Counted from the first letter of the stretch, positions 52,751-63,893 are shown. The stretch is 64,000 bases of DNA from Labia minor (GCA_963082975.1 OY720348.1:71697719-71761718); one strand, 5' to 3'. Notes: generated by a model from the sequence alone, not told the origin. Numbers and translations: made by a program.

Positions 52751-53591
52751 TTATTTTCATAAGCATATTTTGTTTAGAGTAATTTCATGGTAATTTGGAT
52801 AAAACTTTACCAGTGGGTTCCTTTTTTAATTCCAAATAAACTTTTCATATGCAATTTTTGCGGGTCGCTCCTATAGTTTACGAGATAAATAAAGATTTTT
52901 TAAGTTTGACAGATTAACTAACTGGTTATCAACGTCGAAATGTGCCATTAAGTAATGTTTTATTGACTAATTCACTAATTATTCACTTATTCACTAATTT
53001 TTGATTTTTATAAGTTAGGTTAGGATTTATATATCCAAACCGAACTTATAAAAACCCAGAAAATTAGTAGAGCGCTCTGCTGGCCAAATGAATAAAAATG
53101 TTAGCTAAATAGCATATCAATGGATTTATATGTAAATTTTAAAAAATTTTATCCCGAAAACTAGAAGCGATCTGCAAAAATTGCAAAAGAAAAGTTTATT
53201 TGGAATTAAAAAAGGAACCCACTGGTAAAGTTTGATCCAAATTCATGACATAAAGACTAATTTGAATAATTACCCATTTTATTTTTCAATCGAAGTAAGA
53301 AAAAAAATTTAAAAAAAAGAAAATGATAGATAAAAATAAAATAGATGAAAAATAATTTTTTGGCCACCCGGACATCGGATATTTTCCCAGTCGGCCGAAT
53401 CAATTTTGGGAAAATCTATAATTTGTTTTGTTTTTTTTTATATTTTTCTAAACTATATAATAGCCAAAAAGAATAAAAGAAGATTAATTGATTGATTGAT
53501 TCTGATGAGGGAGGGTAGGTGGGTAGGTTTGTGGGGGAAAACGTACCTCAATATCGGGACTCTCCCTGCTGAATTGGCCGCTCTTCAACAT
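38471..53591 (-). CDS. DPYD: dihydropyrimidine dehydrogenase (NADP+)
   Basis: Cytosolic enzyme that reduces uracil and thymine with NADPH, the first and rate-limiting step of pyrimidine breakdown; the Drosophila orthologue is su(r). There are 19 exons, in transcript order: 53591-53547, 45395-45285, 44916-44746, 44671-44510, 44444-44266, 44163-44037, 43935-43785, 43486-43317, 43230-43023, 42943-42759, 42701-42486, 42364-42200, 42127-41975, 41911-41791, 41599-41337, 41241-41065, 40894-40664, 38780-38623, 38540-38471. All introns are GT-AG and in phase. They sum to 3063 bases, 1020 residues against 1025 in human. All domains are present: N-terminal 4Fe-4S pair, FAD, NADPH, FMN/pyrimidine barrel and C-terminal ferredoxin-like 4Fe-4S pair. 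The catalytic cysteine is at about residue 666. No disabling change was seen. Confidence 0.98.
38781..40663. other. DPYD intron 17 (1.9 kb)
   Basis: Contains an A/C homopolymer patch near 38950-38975, an AT microsatellite at 39046-39077 and another at 40212-40252 followed by GATA units. No exon recognised. Confidence 0.85.
40664..42701 (-). CDS. DPYD: DPYD exons 11-17: FMN/pyrimidine-binding barrel and linker
   Basis: Exon 11 begins after the FAD domain and carries '[20 protein letters not shown]'. Exon 13 (42127-41975) encodes '[20 protein letters not shown]', in which the Cys (about residue 666) corresponds to human catalytic Cys671. Exon 15 has '[15 protein letters not shown]' and '[20 protein letters not shown]', part of the FMN phosphate site. 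Exon 17 (40894-40664) is the linker to the C-terminal iron-sulfur domain and is the least conserved part. Confidence 0.97.
42759..44444 (-). CDS. DPYD: DPYD exons 5-10: FAD and NADPH domains
   Basis: Exon 5 (44444-44266) holds the FAD dinucleotide motif '[20 protein letters not shown]'. Exon 8 (43486-43317) has the NADPH motif '[20 protein letters not shown]' and then 'VFRKGF', with the basic residue that contacts the NADPH phosphate in this family. Exon 10 (42943-42759) returns to the FAD domain with '[20 protein letters not shown]'. The NADPH domain is thus inserted in the FAD domain, as in known DPYD structures. Confidence 0.97.
44510..45395 (-). CDS. DPYD: DPYD exons 2-4: N-terminal 4Fe-4S domain
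   Basis: Exon 2 (45395-45285) encodes '[20 protein letters not shown]'. A GTATGT donor lets 'DKKCD' join '[11 protein letters not shown]' of exon 3. Exon 3 carries '[13 protein letters not shown]' (about residues 81-93). Exon 4 carries '[14 protein letters not shown]' and 'GGLQQF'. These match the cysteines, and the unusual glutamine ligand, of the two N-terminal clusters in mammalian DPYD. Confidence 0.97.
45883..46465 (-). mobile_element. Helentron-associated-like element, copy 4
   Basis: On the minus strand it starts ACTATCTCGCCAGAGAG and ends AGTCGAGTGGAGACACTCCA. It has a pure (AC)n run of about 30 bases near the start and conserved AAATTTGGTATGCGGGCATT. With copy 5 it forms an inverted pair 1.3 kb apart, able to form a long stem in the transcript. 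Confidence 0.65.
47160..47232 (+). repeat. short tandem duplication
   Basis: AATATTTAATTAAAGTAATT and AAATTTAATTAAAGTAATTT are two adjacent units of about 37 bases. Confidence 0.8.
47722..48280 (+). mobile_element. Helentron-associated-like element, copy 5
   Basis: Best end structure of the family: preceded by poly-T, starts ATCTCGCCAGAGAGAG and ends GCGAGATAGTCGAGTGGAGA then CACTCCAGCTAAT. The 10-base GCGAGATAGT near the 3' end is inverted relative to ACTATCTCGC at the start of the family. The terminal hairpin is GAGTG-gaga-CACTC. An isolated 5' end (ACTATCTCGCCAG) also lies just upstream at 47631-47645. Confidence 0.65.
48396..48475 (-). mobile_element. LINE 3' tip, family A
   Basis: Plus-strand AACTCAAAGTTCTTGTTGAC and GGAACCACCTTTCTGC match the tip of the LINE fragments at 12790 and 16880. 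Too short and diverged to show coding. Confidence 0.4.
48766..48912. mobile_element. hAT-like MITE (GGCGGCAAACC family)
   Basis: The left end AGTGCCCGCTTTTACGGC and right end GCCCTCTAGAACTGAGCCTGG are imperfect inverted repeats. TTTGCCGCCCTCTAG is shared, inverted, with 1160-1180. A run of C's and 'GCCCC' tracts lies inside. No clear target duplication. Confidence 0.45.
49409..49540 (-). mobile_element. LINE 3' fragment, family A
   Basis: CGCTCTAGGGAACTTCTTGG, CCTCACCCATTCTTGCCACA and CAACCTTCTCGATTTTGTAA match the fragments at 12781-13060 and 16861-17120. An internal deletion removes most of the 3' coding. Confidence 0.55.
50255..50795 (+). repeat. three-unit tandem array with GC-rich hairpins
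   Basis: Units at about 50258-50362, 50501-50603 and 50689-50791. Each starts ACCGGGACCCCGAGCCTCGG (third unit CCGGGAGCCC), continues CTCGGTACTTAAGTTAAAAA, then ATTGGGTTTGGCTGGTAATA, and ends GAGACACCGAGCT. TACC...GAGCC-tc-GGCTC...GGTA can fold into a hairpin. Part of the spacer (ATATACAATTCTTTAATTAT) is also duplicated 210 bases apart. Not assigned to a known family. Confidence 0.8.
50945..51035 (-). mobile_element. tRNA-like repeat (SINE head or tRNA pseudogene)
   Basis: On the minus strand TAGACCAGTGGTAAGAACA resembles an A box and GGATCGAAACTC a B box, at tRNA-like spacing. Acceptor arms do not pair and no proper anticodon stem is visible, so it is not a working tRNA gene. Confidence 0.4.
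51078..51420 (+). repeat. 180-base tandem duplication
   Basis: Two adjacent copies, from TTTTGAGAGAGATTAATAAA through TTTATTAAAAATAAATATTT to AAAAGCGGGAG and AAAAGGCGGGAG. They differ mainly in the AT microsatellite length and a short indel. Confidence 0.85.
52785..53270. mobile_element. foldback element, family R3 (copy 2)
   Basis: Left ACTTTACCAGTGGGTTCC and right GGAACCCACTGGTAAAGT are perfect inverted arms, followed by AATTCCAAATAAACTTTTC and GAAAAGTTTATTTGGAATT. The less conserved centre contains TAAGTTAGGTTAGGATTTAT. Shares the arms with the copy at 31952. Confidence 0.8.
53547..53591 (-). CDS. DPYD: DPYD exon 1: start codon
   Basis: Encodes [15 protein letters not shown] and ends at a GTACGT donor in phase 0. 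It joins 'NILTLNPR' of exon 2, like 'ADIESILALNPR' in human DPYD. The reading frame upstream has a TAA 12 bases before the ATG, and AAA precedes the ATG, so this start is well fixed. It lies 8.15 kb from exon 2. Confidence 0.93.
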
Positions 53592-53720
53592 TTTGCCTTC
53601 TTAGGGGATGTCGGACTGAGAACTGCCAACTCGGCTTCAGGCCCCGTGCGGCGACAGTCGCCACTTCAGCTATCAGCACGTGTTCCTACCAATCCTTTTC
53701 TCCTTCCTCTTCCCCACCCG
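53592..53720 (-). promoter_or_regulatory. DPYD 5' UTR and proximal promoter
   Basis: A GC-rich island in AT-rich DNA directly upstream of the DPYD ATG. It contains a palindromic E-box CACGTG near 53677-53682 and a CCAAT motif close by at about 53690. Where the 5' UTR ends and the promoter starts cannot be told from sequence; no TATA box is evident. Confidence 0.55.
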
Positions 53721-54070
53721 AGCTCTCTCCTACCACCACCTCTACCACAGCCTCCTACACCTCAAACAAACACCCAACCAACCAACCACCCCACCTATTC
53801 AACCCCAGCAACTCAATCACAACTTTCGATTTCAATATTCTAAATTAAGACCCCAAAACAAAAGTCTTTACAATTCGAAATACAAACATTTGCTAGGAAT
53901 TTACAATATTCATTCGATATAACAAATTTTACCTTTCCATTGTGAAATACAATGAATACAAAATTAAAACTTCATCAAGAAATTCAAGTTTATATTTTCA
54001 AGAATTAAAATTTTCATATTTAATTCCCATTAAATTATTTAACTAAATATATATATATATATATATATAT
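53721..54070. other. upstream flank of DPYD
   Basis: A C-rich, CT/CA-rich low-complexity stretch (about 53700-53815), then AT-rich sequence ending in an AT run. No gene recognised. Confidence 0.7.
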
Positions 54071-54071
54071 T

Positions 54072-54300
54072 GAAAGCTTATTTCCGAGTTATTTTCTTAT
54101 GTGATTGTGTGAAATTCGGGTCTCGAGGTTTCGTTTGCTCACTAAAAGTCAATGTTGGCATTTTGGCTCTTGGTGACACAAACTAATCAGAATCCTAAAA
54201 ATACACTCCTTAATATTCTCATGAAAAAGATGGTAAAAACTGGCACCGAAACGTCGTACCCAAATCTCACACAAACACATGAAAATAACCTAGAAATCAT
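54072..54300. mobile_element. foldback MITE, GAAACGTCG-family (copy 3)
   Basis: Left ATTTCCGAGTTATTTTCTTA pairs with right CATGAAAATAACCTAGAAAT. CTCGAGGTTTCG at the left faces GCACCGAAACGTCGTACCC at the right. The loop, in reverse complement, has TTTTTAGGATTCTG and GTTTGTGTCACCAAGAGCC, as in the copies at 4.8 and 16.3 kb. Confidence 0.7.
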
Positions 54301-54731
54301 TTGTTATTATTATGAATGGATTTTTTGAGATAATAATAACTAGGATAAAATAACTATTATTTTTTTTTTTGTTTATGTAAAAATGAAAACTGGATTATAT
54401 GATAAAATCTTAGCACCAATTTTTTATCAAATCAAGTAGAAGCTAATTTTCTTTTTTAATAACAAAATGAATATATATATATATATAACTTAGATATTAG
54501 AATACTGTGTATCTTTTAATTTACAACGATTATATAACTAAAATCTTTTTTCTGATAAGAATAAACTTAAAGATAATTTATATAAATATATATATATATA
54601 TATAAATACTAGTAATAATCTTATTTATATTCTTTTATCATTAAAATTGAAATAACTGATAAAATCGAACTAAAATTAAGTAAATTTTTTTTTTCTCGTC
54701 GATGTAAAATAATTAATTTAATTATTTTCAC

Positions 54732-54796
<65 letters not shown>

Positions 54797-57630
54797 GGTA
54801 GCCTTAATTGAAAAACTAGGAATTATAATATTTTCTCATGAGCTCGCATCTTGAAGGTCATCTGCTGGACACGAATTAGTATGATAATTTTTGTTTGAGA
54901 ATTATTATGTCAAGAAAGCTGAAAAATGAAAAAAATTAATGATCAATAAAATGACAGAAAACAATTATAAGTAATTCAATTTATTTACATTACATTACAA
55001 TATTATCACAATTCTATATCCTTGTTCTATCGCTAAATATTTTAGAAGGAAAGAAAATTAAAGAAAAAGAGAGATATATATGGCCAACGCCTCCATTTTT
55101 TTTAATTATTATTATTTATATATATTTTTAGAAGTTTTTTTTATTTAAAAAAAAAAAATTAAATTGTAAGAATAATAATAGTTTGTCCAGAACAAGATAT
55201 TTTAATAAAATGATTTAATTCTAATTACATTTTTATTTAAATATAATATATATTAATATATATATATATATATATTATATTATAATATTTAGCCAAAAAT
55301 TAATATTTACATAGTCAACATTATATATTTTTTATTTTGGTTTATTCAATTTTTTTTAAGGAATTTTCAAAAATTGAATATTATCATTTAAAAAAAGGTC
55401 CTTTTCGAAAGGTGAGAATTGCAATATTTTTGGCACAAGCGGAAAAATATGGTTGTTTTTTTTTTGTTTTATCTCGGTTTTTGGATTCCAACTTGTACCA
55501 AATCCAGGAGAATTTATATTAAATTTCACTTTTAATGTTTTTCTTATTTTTTATTTATTATAATTTTTTTTTGTTGGTATTATTTTTAATTATTTTATTT
55601 TTAATTAATTAATTTTTTGTTTTTTTTTTTATTTTTAATGAAACGGAAGACATTCTCATTTCAAAGAATCCTTTTCAATGGATTAATTATTTTCTTTATT
55701 ATTAATAATTTTTATTATTTGTTGATTATTTTTTTTCCTCACTAATTTATAAAATCATTAACAACCGAATAAACGTTCTTAAAAATAAATTTATGGAATA
55801 TTTAATATAAAAATATTTTTTTGTTCTTCAATTTTTTTTTTTTTCATTTTTGTTTATTAATAAATCCAAAAAGTGAAAACATGTTCAAATAAAAAAAAAA
55901 TTGAAGATTGGAGAGAGAGAAAAAAAAAATAATTGTCCATAAAATTCATAAATAGAGAAGAAGAATATTGTGAAGAATGAAATTTTCATTAAATTTTATT
56001 TTATTTATTATTATTATTATTATTATTTTTGGCAAAAAAGGGTAGAATTCACAATGTTTTGTTTATATATATATATATTTTTTTTTTATTGGTTTTTATT
56101 TTTTTTTTAAGAAAATCTCCATTCAACCAACAATGGGAATTACTTGGCTCTTAAGGAATGTTAATCAATTCCAAAAAAATAAGTTAAAAATGGGAATGCT
56201 TTTGGAGTTTATTCTTGTCACACACTGTCATTGAATCAAAGGAATCATAATAAAAGAAATAATAAATCAATATATAAAATAAATTTAATGAAATAATTAA
56301 ATTGCCATTAAAAATTATTAAATAAAATAATTATTTTGTTATAAACTGTAATTTCTTGAGGAAATCTTTATATGGATCATTTTTGTTTACTAAATCTCCT
56401 TTTTCTTCTTTTTTTCAATATAATTATTTTATTCCATAATTTTTATTGTCTAAGAATTTCATAGAAATAAGTTTTAATTAATTTATATATATATATATTA
56501 TTATTTTAGAAGATTTATGTTTAGAAAATTAATTTGAAGTGAATTTTGGTACTTAAAAGTACTAGTGTCTCCATCTATCTATTCTACGCTTTATTTAGAA
56601 CTAAAAAATAGAGTTAAATAATCAACCACACCAACCATTTTAAAGATAATTCAATAATTTAAAATTTAAAAAACAAATCTAATAAATCATTTAAAATGTA
56701 TATATTATTCTTATAAATGTATATTAGAAAAAGAATAAATATTTAATAAAATTGATAAAAAAAAATTGGCTCAATTGAAAAAGAATGATTTCAATGAAAT
56801 TATAGCTTTATCATCAATCATATTCTCCTTTTTTATCAGTAAAAGTTTTATCTATTTTTTTTTTTTTGTTTTTTTAAACTATAATTTCTTAAATAATCTT
56901 TCTTTTTTTACATTTTATAAAAGTTTTATAAGAAATCATTTATTTATTTTAATAATATCAAAATTAGTGTATTTATTCATTAAAGAATCAATTGACAGTG
57001 TGTGATTATCCCAAAAGGGCTTCCCGGGTCCAAATAGCTCTCTCTTCTCTAAAATGTGATCATGTTTTTATTTATTTATTTTTTTCTCCAATGAGATAGA
57101 ATAACATCGAAGCAAATCATAAAAAGAGAGATGGAGAGGTTATGTAACTACACAATGAAATAAACTTAAAAATAAAATAATAACTGAACCATGGTCTTGT
57201 TTTAATAAATAGTTATTTCGAATTAGAAAAATAATGTCTTTTCATTGAATGAAGCGAATCATTAGATTGGATCATGACTCTTTTATGAAGTTGGACTGTT
57301 TTATTTGCTTCTTAGCAAAAAAGATCTGTTGATAAAAATTGACACATTAAAAAACACGAAACACTATTTATAAGATGATCAATTTCCCTTGAAGAAGAAA
57401 TCAAAAATTATCAAATAAATCAATCAATATTTACAAATTTAATTAATATTTATTTTATTTTATATTCCTTTTCTTTCTATTTTTTTTTTTGTGTGTTTAT
57501 ACGTGTGAACGTGTATGTGTTGTGTTCCTTTCAATATATTTAAAAAAATACATCAAGAAAAAATAATTATCCATTGGGTGGATATTATTTTTAATGTTAA
57601 GCCTCAGCAATTAGTAGAAAATGGAACCAA
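54301..57630. other. intergenic AT-rich sequence
   Basis: Long AT microsatellite at 54739-54793, shorter ones near 54590 and 55255, poly-T tracts and ATT runs. No exon, RNA gene or mobile element recognised. Confidence 0.75.
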
Positions 57631-57633
57631 TTC

Positions 57634-57680
57634 TCCCTATCGGTACGACGTTTCGACTTTTTTTCCACAGTCATTATCAA
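57634..57680 (-). mobile_element. GACTG...GTCGAAACGTC motif element, copy
   Basis: On the minus strand CTTGATAATGACTGTGG is followed by an A run and GTCGAAACGTCGTACCG. The same pattern appears at 58775-58810 (plus) and, altered, at 37000-37045 (minus). Element borders are not visible here. Confidence 0.5.
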
Positions 57681-58774
57681 GAACAAGTGAATGGGAAATT
57701 TAATTAAAAAAACAAATTGAAAAAGTTAGAATTTAAATATATAGTATACGATAATCGACTAAAAAGTAATAATTATGAAATAAATTTAATTAATTATTGA
57801 TTTCATTTTGATAGTGACGTATCAAGAGATGGAAGGTATTAAAATCACGCAATGGCGCGTCAAAATGGACTTCAAGACAATCAAATTTTTTAGGAAAATT
57901 CCATTTAGCATGATGTGGTCGCCAAAAAAAGTTTCATACCACACTAAATTTTCAATAGAAAAGCATGATTATTGTTTTTCATTCTCACATTAATTCTTTA
58001 AGCTGAACATCATAAATTGTTTTTTATTTATATAAATACAACATTAATATATATATTTAAATTGAAAATTTAAATAAAATATAACAATAATTGTATTAAT
58101 AATATATGTAGTTCATATGAGAATGAATGAATATATAAATATAGAAGTATATATTCAGAGATTTCAGATTTGGCCATTTTATCAAAAGAGAAAATAAAAT
58201 AAATAAAAGAGGTTCATTGAACAGTAATTTACATATTTAATCAAGTAATTCATTTCTAAAAATTTTCTATTTCATCCTTTTCTTAAGAATATTATTCTTT
58301 TAAAATCAATAATAATGAGTATAGTCATTTTGTTCATGTTTTTTATCCAATCTGAAATCATAACAGAATGTCATATCTATTTAATTTTTGTTTTTCATGA
58401 TATTGGCCTTAGTAAAGTATTTTAACACCTATTTTAATCATCGATTAATTAATTCTTTGATCAGGATATACTCACTAACCATATATATCCACTGTATTTC
58501 AAAAAATTATAATATATCAATTACAAAATAAGATTGCATTATTTTATAAATATGAATAAACATGTAAGTTTTAGACAATGAATATTATCATTACATGTAA
58601 TTTAATATACCTTTATGAAATCGTGGGTTTAATTTTTGAAATCCTTGTTTAAAATGTTAATAAATTCTGGAAGCACTTTTTAGTGAACATCCTAAATCTA
58701 TTATTGTTTAACCTTTATCAGTCCATAAATCCGATTTCACTTCCCTTCCATTAATTATATGGCTAATATATCCT

Positions 58775-58810
58775 ATTAATGACAATTTGTGAAAATTTAG
58801 TCGAAACGTC
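58775..58810 (+). mobile_element. GACTG...GTCGAAACGTC motif element, copy
   Basis: TTAATGACAATTTGTGAAAA then TTTAGTCGAAACGTC, matching the pattern at 57634-57680. The extent of the full element is unknown. Confidence 0.4.
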
Positions 58811-61800
58811 AGTGATATATCTAACTGATCAAGTAATTGACAAACTATCATATCATAAGCAGTGAATAAAATAAAGAAATTAAATAAAAAAAATGGCGTG
58901 GGCTTGTTTTCCTCTCTCCTCCATTTTGTTATTCAAACCTATATAACCTCAATTTTTATCACGCAGAGTTTCTCAACTTTTTCCAAGTTTAAAAGAGCAA
59001 CTAATCCTTCCAAATAATCCCAATCGATTCGCTGCATTTGTTATTTAAATTAAAATTTTTATTTTTTTCTGTTTACGACTATTTGCACATTTTTATATTA
59101 TGAATAATTTATCATTTCTAATCAAGATTTTTTTTTTTCTCATTATATATTACTAAAATTTTACTTGAATTTAAATCTATGAATTTATATAAATTCTTTT
59201 TTTTTACATGCACATCCTTTGAAATACTAGAATTTAATTGAAAAACGCTGAGATAATTTAGTATTCAAAAATAGAAAGAGGGAGAGAGAGAGAGAGAAAA
59301 TAAGCGATTTATTTAAATTAATTAATACTCTCATAAATTTATTTTCATGTATAATATGAATAAACCAGGGTTTCAATCGTGTGATGGTTTTTGCATGCGA
59401 GGTTATGTAAATGTCAAATGACTTCTCTTTCAATCTAAAAATCGCATTTTTTCAATATATATATGTAATATTATATTATATCTATGTTCACACTTAACTA
59501 TTTTGAATATATTAATTATTTTCCAAAAATACAATTATTTTTAATTGAAAATGGGTAATTCTGGGTTTACGACGTATCTACTACCTCTTTTTTGTGGAAA
59601 ATCGAGATGAGAGAAATTAATCTGTTTTCATCTTTGATTTGTCGTAATTCGTTAACTATCATTTCATTAATATTTTATAACAGATAATAGTGAGTTTTGT
59701 GAAATCCCTGAACGGTAATACCAATATTTTGTTGTAGTTCTGTGTGTTTTGTTGTAGTTTTATTGTAGTTATGTGTGTGTGTGTTATGTATATGTGTATT
59801 ATACTTGTATGTATATGTGTATGTTTATTTTTGTTTTTGTTTTTGTTTACAATATTAATGACAAGAAGGAAATTCTATAGTTTGAAGAAGATGGCTTTTT
59901 CAGATGAAATTAACATAAAATAGGTCTGTTTGAAAAATGAAACCTATTTTTCGAGAAGGGATACTTCCCTAAAACGATACTTTGCAAGAATAAGTCTTGG
60001 TATACCAATTCTTGATAAGATAATTTTATATATTAATGTACGGTTAAGAAGAAATCTGCAAAGAGATATGAATCACTACAAAGACACTGAGACATTATGA
60101 ACTCCTTAATACTTTGACAACTTTACTGATTGTAAAAGTACTAACGACATAACCTCATGTAACGCAAACAATTATCTCTATTTTTATTTTATTTTATTTC
60201 TTTTAATTTCTAAAGGTAAATTTTAGAATTAATTAAATCAAATATTACTACACTAAGTCTAGACTAAATTATGAATTTGAGTTTTGATTGATTTTTATAT
60301 GTTTTATATTTATTTTTATTTGATTTTCATATTTTCATAAAAATAGAATTATTTATTATAGTGTATATTTAGATTAGTGCATTGCATTGGAAATTTTTAA
60401 ATACATTACGTTTGATATTATTGCCATTCATTTTTTTTTTGTTTTTTTTTTTGTTTTATTTTTTGTAACATTATACATATAATTTGGTATGTAGATTAAT
60501 ATGTCTAATAAAAAGATCACATTTAGAGAATTATTTCTATATCATAATTTTCTATCATATTAGTGAACATTCTTGCATTCCAGACTAGTTGCCCTCTTTG
60601 AGAGTGGCAGTGTTCATAAACACCCAGTGATCTTGCCAATGGAGTTTACACTCTCCAGCAAAAAGAGGTTTTCATTGCACCATGACATATTAATGAATTC
60701 AAAGAGATTTCGGTGTTTCGTTATTCTGGATATACCAGTACACCGTCATTCTTTATCAATTCACTGATGATAGAGGATATATACTTATACACTCAAGTAT
60801 TTCTGTGTTCATATATAGTATATACTAATCAAACAAGGGCCGAGTTGGCTGATGTTTTAATTAGTGACAATTGGTCATTAATACAATGAGTTTTCTCACA
60901 AAACTACTCTCCCAATTATGAAAGCAGAAATGTACCATGAGATAGTAAAAAGAATGCAGTTAAGAAATAAAATAGAAATATCTTTTCATTCATTATCAAA
61001 AGTAACCATCCAAGAACTTCATAATTATTAAAACTAATGTATCATCAGGAGCTCTTCATTGATTTAATCGAGTAATTGGTTTGATGGTATTTAAAAATTT
61101 GTTTTTCTAAAAATATCAGTGTAACAGATATTACAGTGCCTCTTGACTAGATAAACTTTATTTATGTATCCAGGTAACAAGAAATAACATTGGATTATAT
61201 TTGAATATCAATAAGTATATTTTTGGACTAATTATGAGATAGATTTCAGTTTTTAACACGTATAATTTTATTTAAATTTGAAACTTATTTTGGTCAAGTT
61301 ATTATAATTAGAAATTTGAAAACATTAATTGATTATCCTAATTTTCATTATCATTCTTAAATACGAACTACTTTAGACCACCATATTCATTCAAAATTAT
61401 TGAACTAGAATGTATTTATTTTTATTTAAGTCCTATTAGCTATAAAATATTGAACTTAATCGATTCCTTAATATTATAAGTACGATGAGGTCAATAAACA
61501 TTGGGTCACTATTCTGATCAAAATTCATTCTTAATTAGTAAGTAAAAACATTCACGTATGACTGTATTTAGGTTTCTGTTGGTATATATATGTTATATAT
61601 ACTATATAAAGAGATTTGATAATTAATTTCTATGGAAGTTAGAAGTGAAATTGGACGAAAACTTTCAGAAACATTCAGAAGCAGTAAATAGTTATATGAT
61701 GATTAATGTAATTCCCTGAGAGTACGATGGTGATTATTTCTTGACATTTTGTTTCAATTGAAACCTTCCATTACCTAGTCCAAGTTTCTGAAATCCGTAG

Positions 61801-63605
61801 GCCAATATTTATTTCATTATTCTGTTTTGGGTAAGTAATGTCCCACACAAATCTGACCATGAAAGTTTTAACATTTTGAATAAAATCAGTGGTTCTGACA
61901 GTTTAATTGCTCGCATATTAATATGCTTGTCAATTTCTATTCTTGAAAGGACTGTATAATAATATATAATAGTTCAAGTAATATTGATTGAAAAGTTGTG
62001 ATAGGTCTGTATACTGTTGAATTACTTTTTTAAATTTTAAGAGATATTAATTAAGATATACTATATATATAATAGTTATAGTGCTTTAGTCAAAACAAAA
62101 TGCAACGCCCACATGTTGAATCATTCAACATTATTAAGTGTCATTTTGTTCAGTTGTTCTATTTTATAAATTCATTCATAGTTTGTGTGTTTGATTAGTT
62201 CAAACTTGGTTGGAAGTTTTATTAAAATTCAAATTTTTTAAGAATAGTAATTTGATATTTCAAACAAACAAGATCTAATAATAAATATACAACTTTTCAA
62301 TTAATAGAATTCAAATGACGTATGTTTTAGAGAAAATCAATGAATGATTGAATTCTTTAGTGTTACTAAAACTTTACTAATTGGAAAACGTTGTTTATTA
62401 TATATATATTCTTCTTTGTTACCTAGATCTTGTTTCTTTGATGCTAGATGCACAACATTCAGTGATAAATAAATGAAAAGGTTGAAGGTTTATAGAGTGT
62501 TAAAGTGACAGATGGAAAAATCCTTTCATCCATGGAATGATTAAGAAATCATCGATATTTTAGGATTATATTGAATATCAAATCAACAGATAAACGACCT
62601 TGGTATGGTCGATTTCCTTATTGAGAATCAATTTCGAAAGGTGGCTTAGCAGGTCAAAATCAGGTATCCCTTGATTTGCCTGCAAATGGCAGTGATGGAA
62701 TTTCATGAAATTTTCGGGAATAGAATTTAAGCAAAACTCCCGCAATTGACTCAGTCACAAGCGTTTCTAATTTCATTCATATATAGGTATATATTCAATA
62801 ATACTGGTTAGGGTATAGAATTATACACACACAAAAGAAAAAATTTATATCTATTTCAAAAAAAACAAAAAAAAAAACACATTTTTTGGAGTTGATTGAA
62901 CTTTATTTTTTTGACAATTTCCAAAAAAATGGTAAACGTTAATTGAATCAAGATGGAATGACGAAGGGGTATTTATTATGAATTGAACGCGTGAATCATT
63001 CCATATTGGGGCTTGTTAGTATGATTTCAACTTGGTACGTGTAAATTTAATTTTTCGAATGTCACATGAAAATAAACAAAAAATAAAAATAATAAATAAT
63101 TCGAAAAAAAAACAGACTGTATCATATATCATATACATTCCACTTATTATTTATAAAGTCGTTTCAATAATCATCTTCATTAGTGGTTAATGAAAACAAA
63201 ACAAAACAAAAAAAAAATATTTTTAAATTTAAATTGAAATAAACAAAAAATGAAGGATAGTTTGATAATATTGAAAATGATTTTTGATTCTGCATTCATG
63301 AACGGAAATACTCCAATATTTTGGACGCAATCGATAAACGCAAATGACCTACTGACCGTTGGAAAGATTACTATCATCAAGACTTTGAACTCTTAACTCT
63401 TTGAAGCCTTGAAATGGGTAGATGGGGAAAAAATTACAATAAACTATCCAACTATCAACATTAATCTAAATATAAATATATATATATATATATATAAGTA
63501 TATTTTTAAACTCAGAAATACCTTATTAAACATTATTCAAATTTTAAATAATTTAATTATTTTATTATTTAGTTAATTAATATTTATATATATATATATA
63601 TATAT
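58811..63605. other. intergenic sequence without recognised features
   Basis: Less dominated by simple repeats than the rest of the window. An open frame at 60573-60767 follows a CATTCCAG acceptor-like site, but its 64-residue product resembles nothing I recognise. No gene can be supported. Confidence 0.65.
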
Positions 63606-63889
63606 AAACCTCAGACTTTTGTATATCCTACGCAAGGACAGCGCCTATTATGTCGGTATATAAATTAGGTGTCCTATGATCAGTACAACGGGCCCTCTCA
63701 ACCTTTACCTTGATTTTCTTGTTTGGAGACGCTACTTTTTATCAAGTAGCTTCCCAATTTTGATCCCGGAGGCTGGGTTCACTCTGTCCAATAGACCCCA
63801 GTTAGAGAAATTCCCTTGTCGGGCCCAGGACTTGAACCCGGAACCACGAGACTGTGAGCCAACACTGTTGCCTACCACCCAGTGGTGCC

Positions 63890-63893
<4 letters not shown>
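63606..63893 (-). mobile_element. tRNA-derived SINE, copy 5
   Basis: Full-length minus-strand copy: GGCACCACTGGGTGG head, GGTTCCGGGTTCAAGTCCTG B-box region, the hairpin CTACTTGATAAAAAGTAGCG, GATTTTCTTG complement block, and the 3' end CTACACAAAAGTC-like terminus. TA microsatellites flank both sides. The open frame across it is an artefact. Confidence 0.8.

Larger units (their letters stand above)
45396..53546. other. DPYD intron 1 (8.15 kb)
   Basis: GTACGT donor and TTTTCAG acceptor. It holds two Helentron-like elements in opposite orientation, LINE fragments, a hAT-like MITE, a tandem array of GC-hairpin units, a tRNA-like repeat, a 180-base tandem duplication, a foldback element and several AT microsatellites. 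First introns often hold regulatory elements, but none can be assigned here. Confidence 0.9.

Noticed and set aside
53496-53922. Plus-strand open frames rich in Pro, Thr and Leu
   Set aside because: Antisense to DPYD exon 1 and its 5' region, running into a C-rich low-complexity stretch.
60573-60767. 64-residue open frame after an acceptor-like CATTCCAG
   Set aside because: No recognisable domain, no linked exon, and length expected by chance; left as unsupported.
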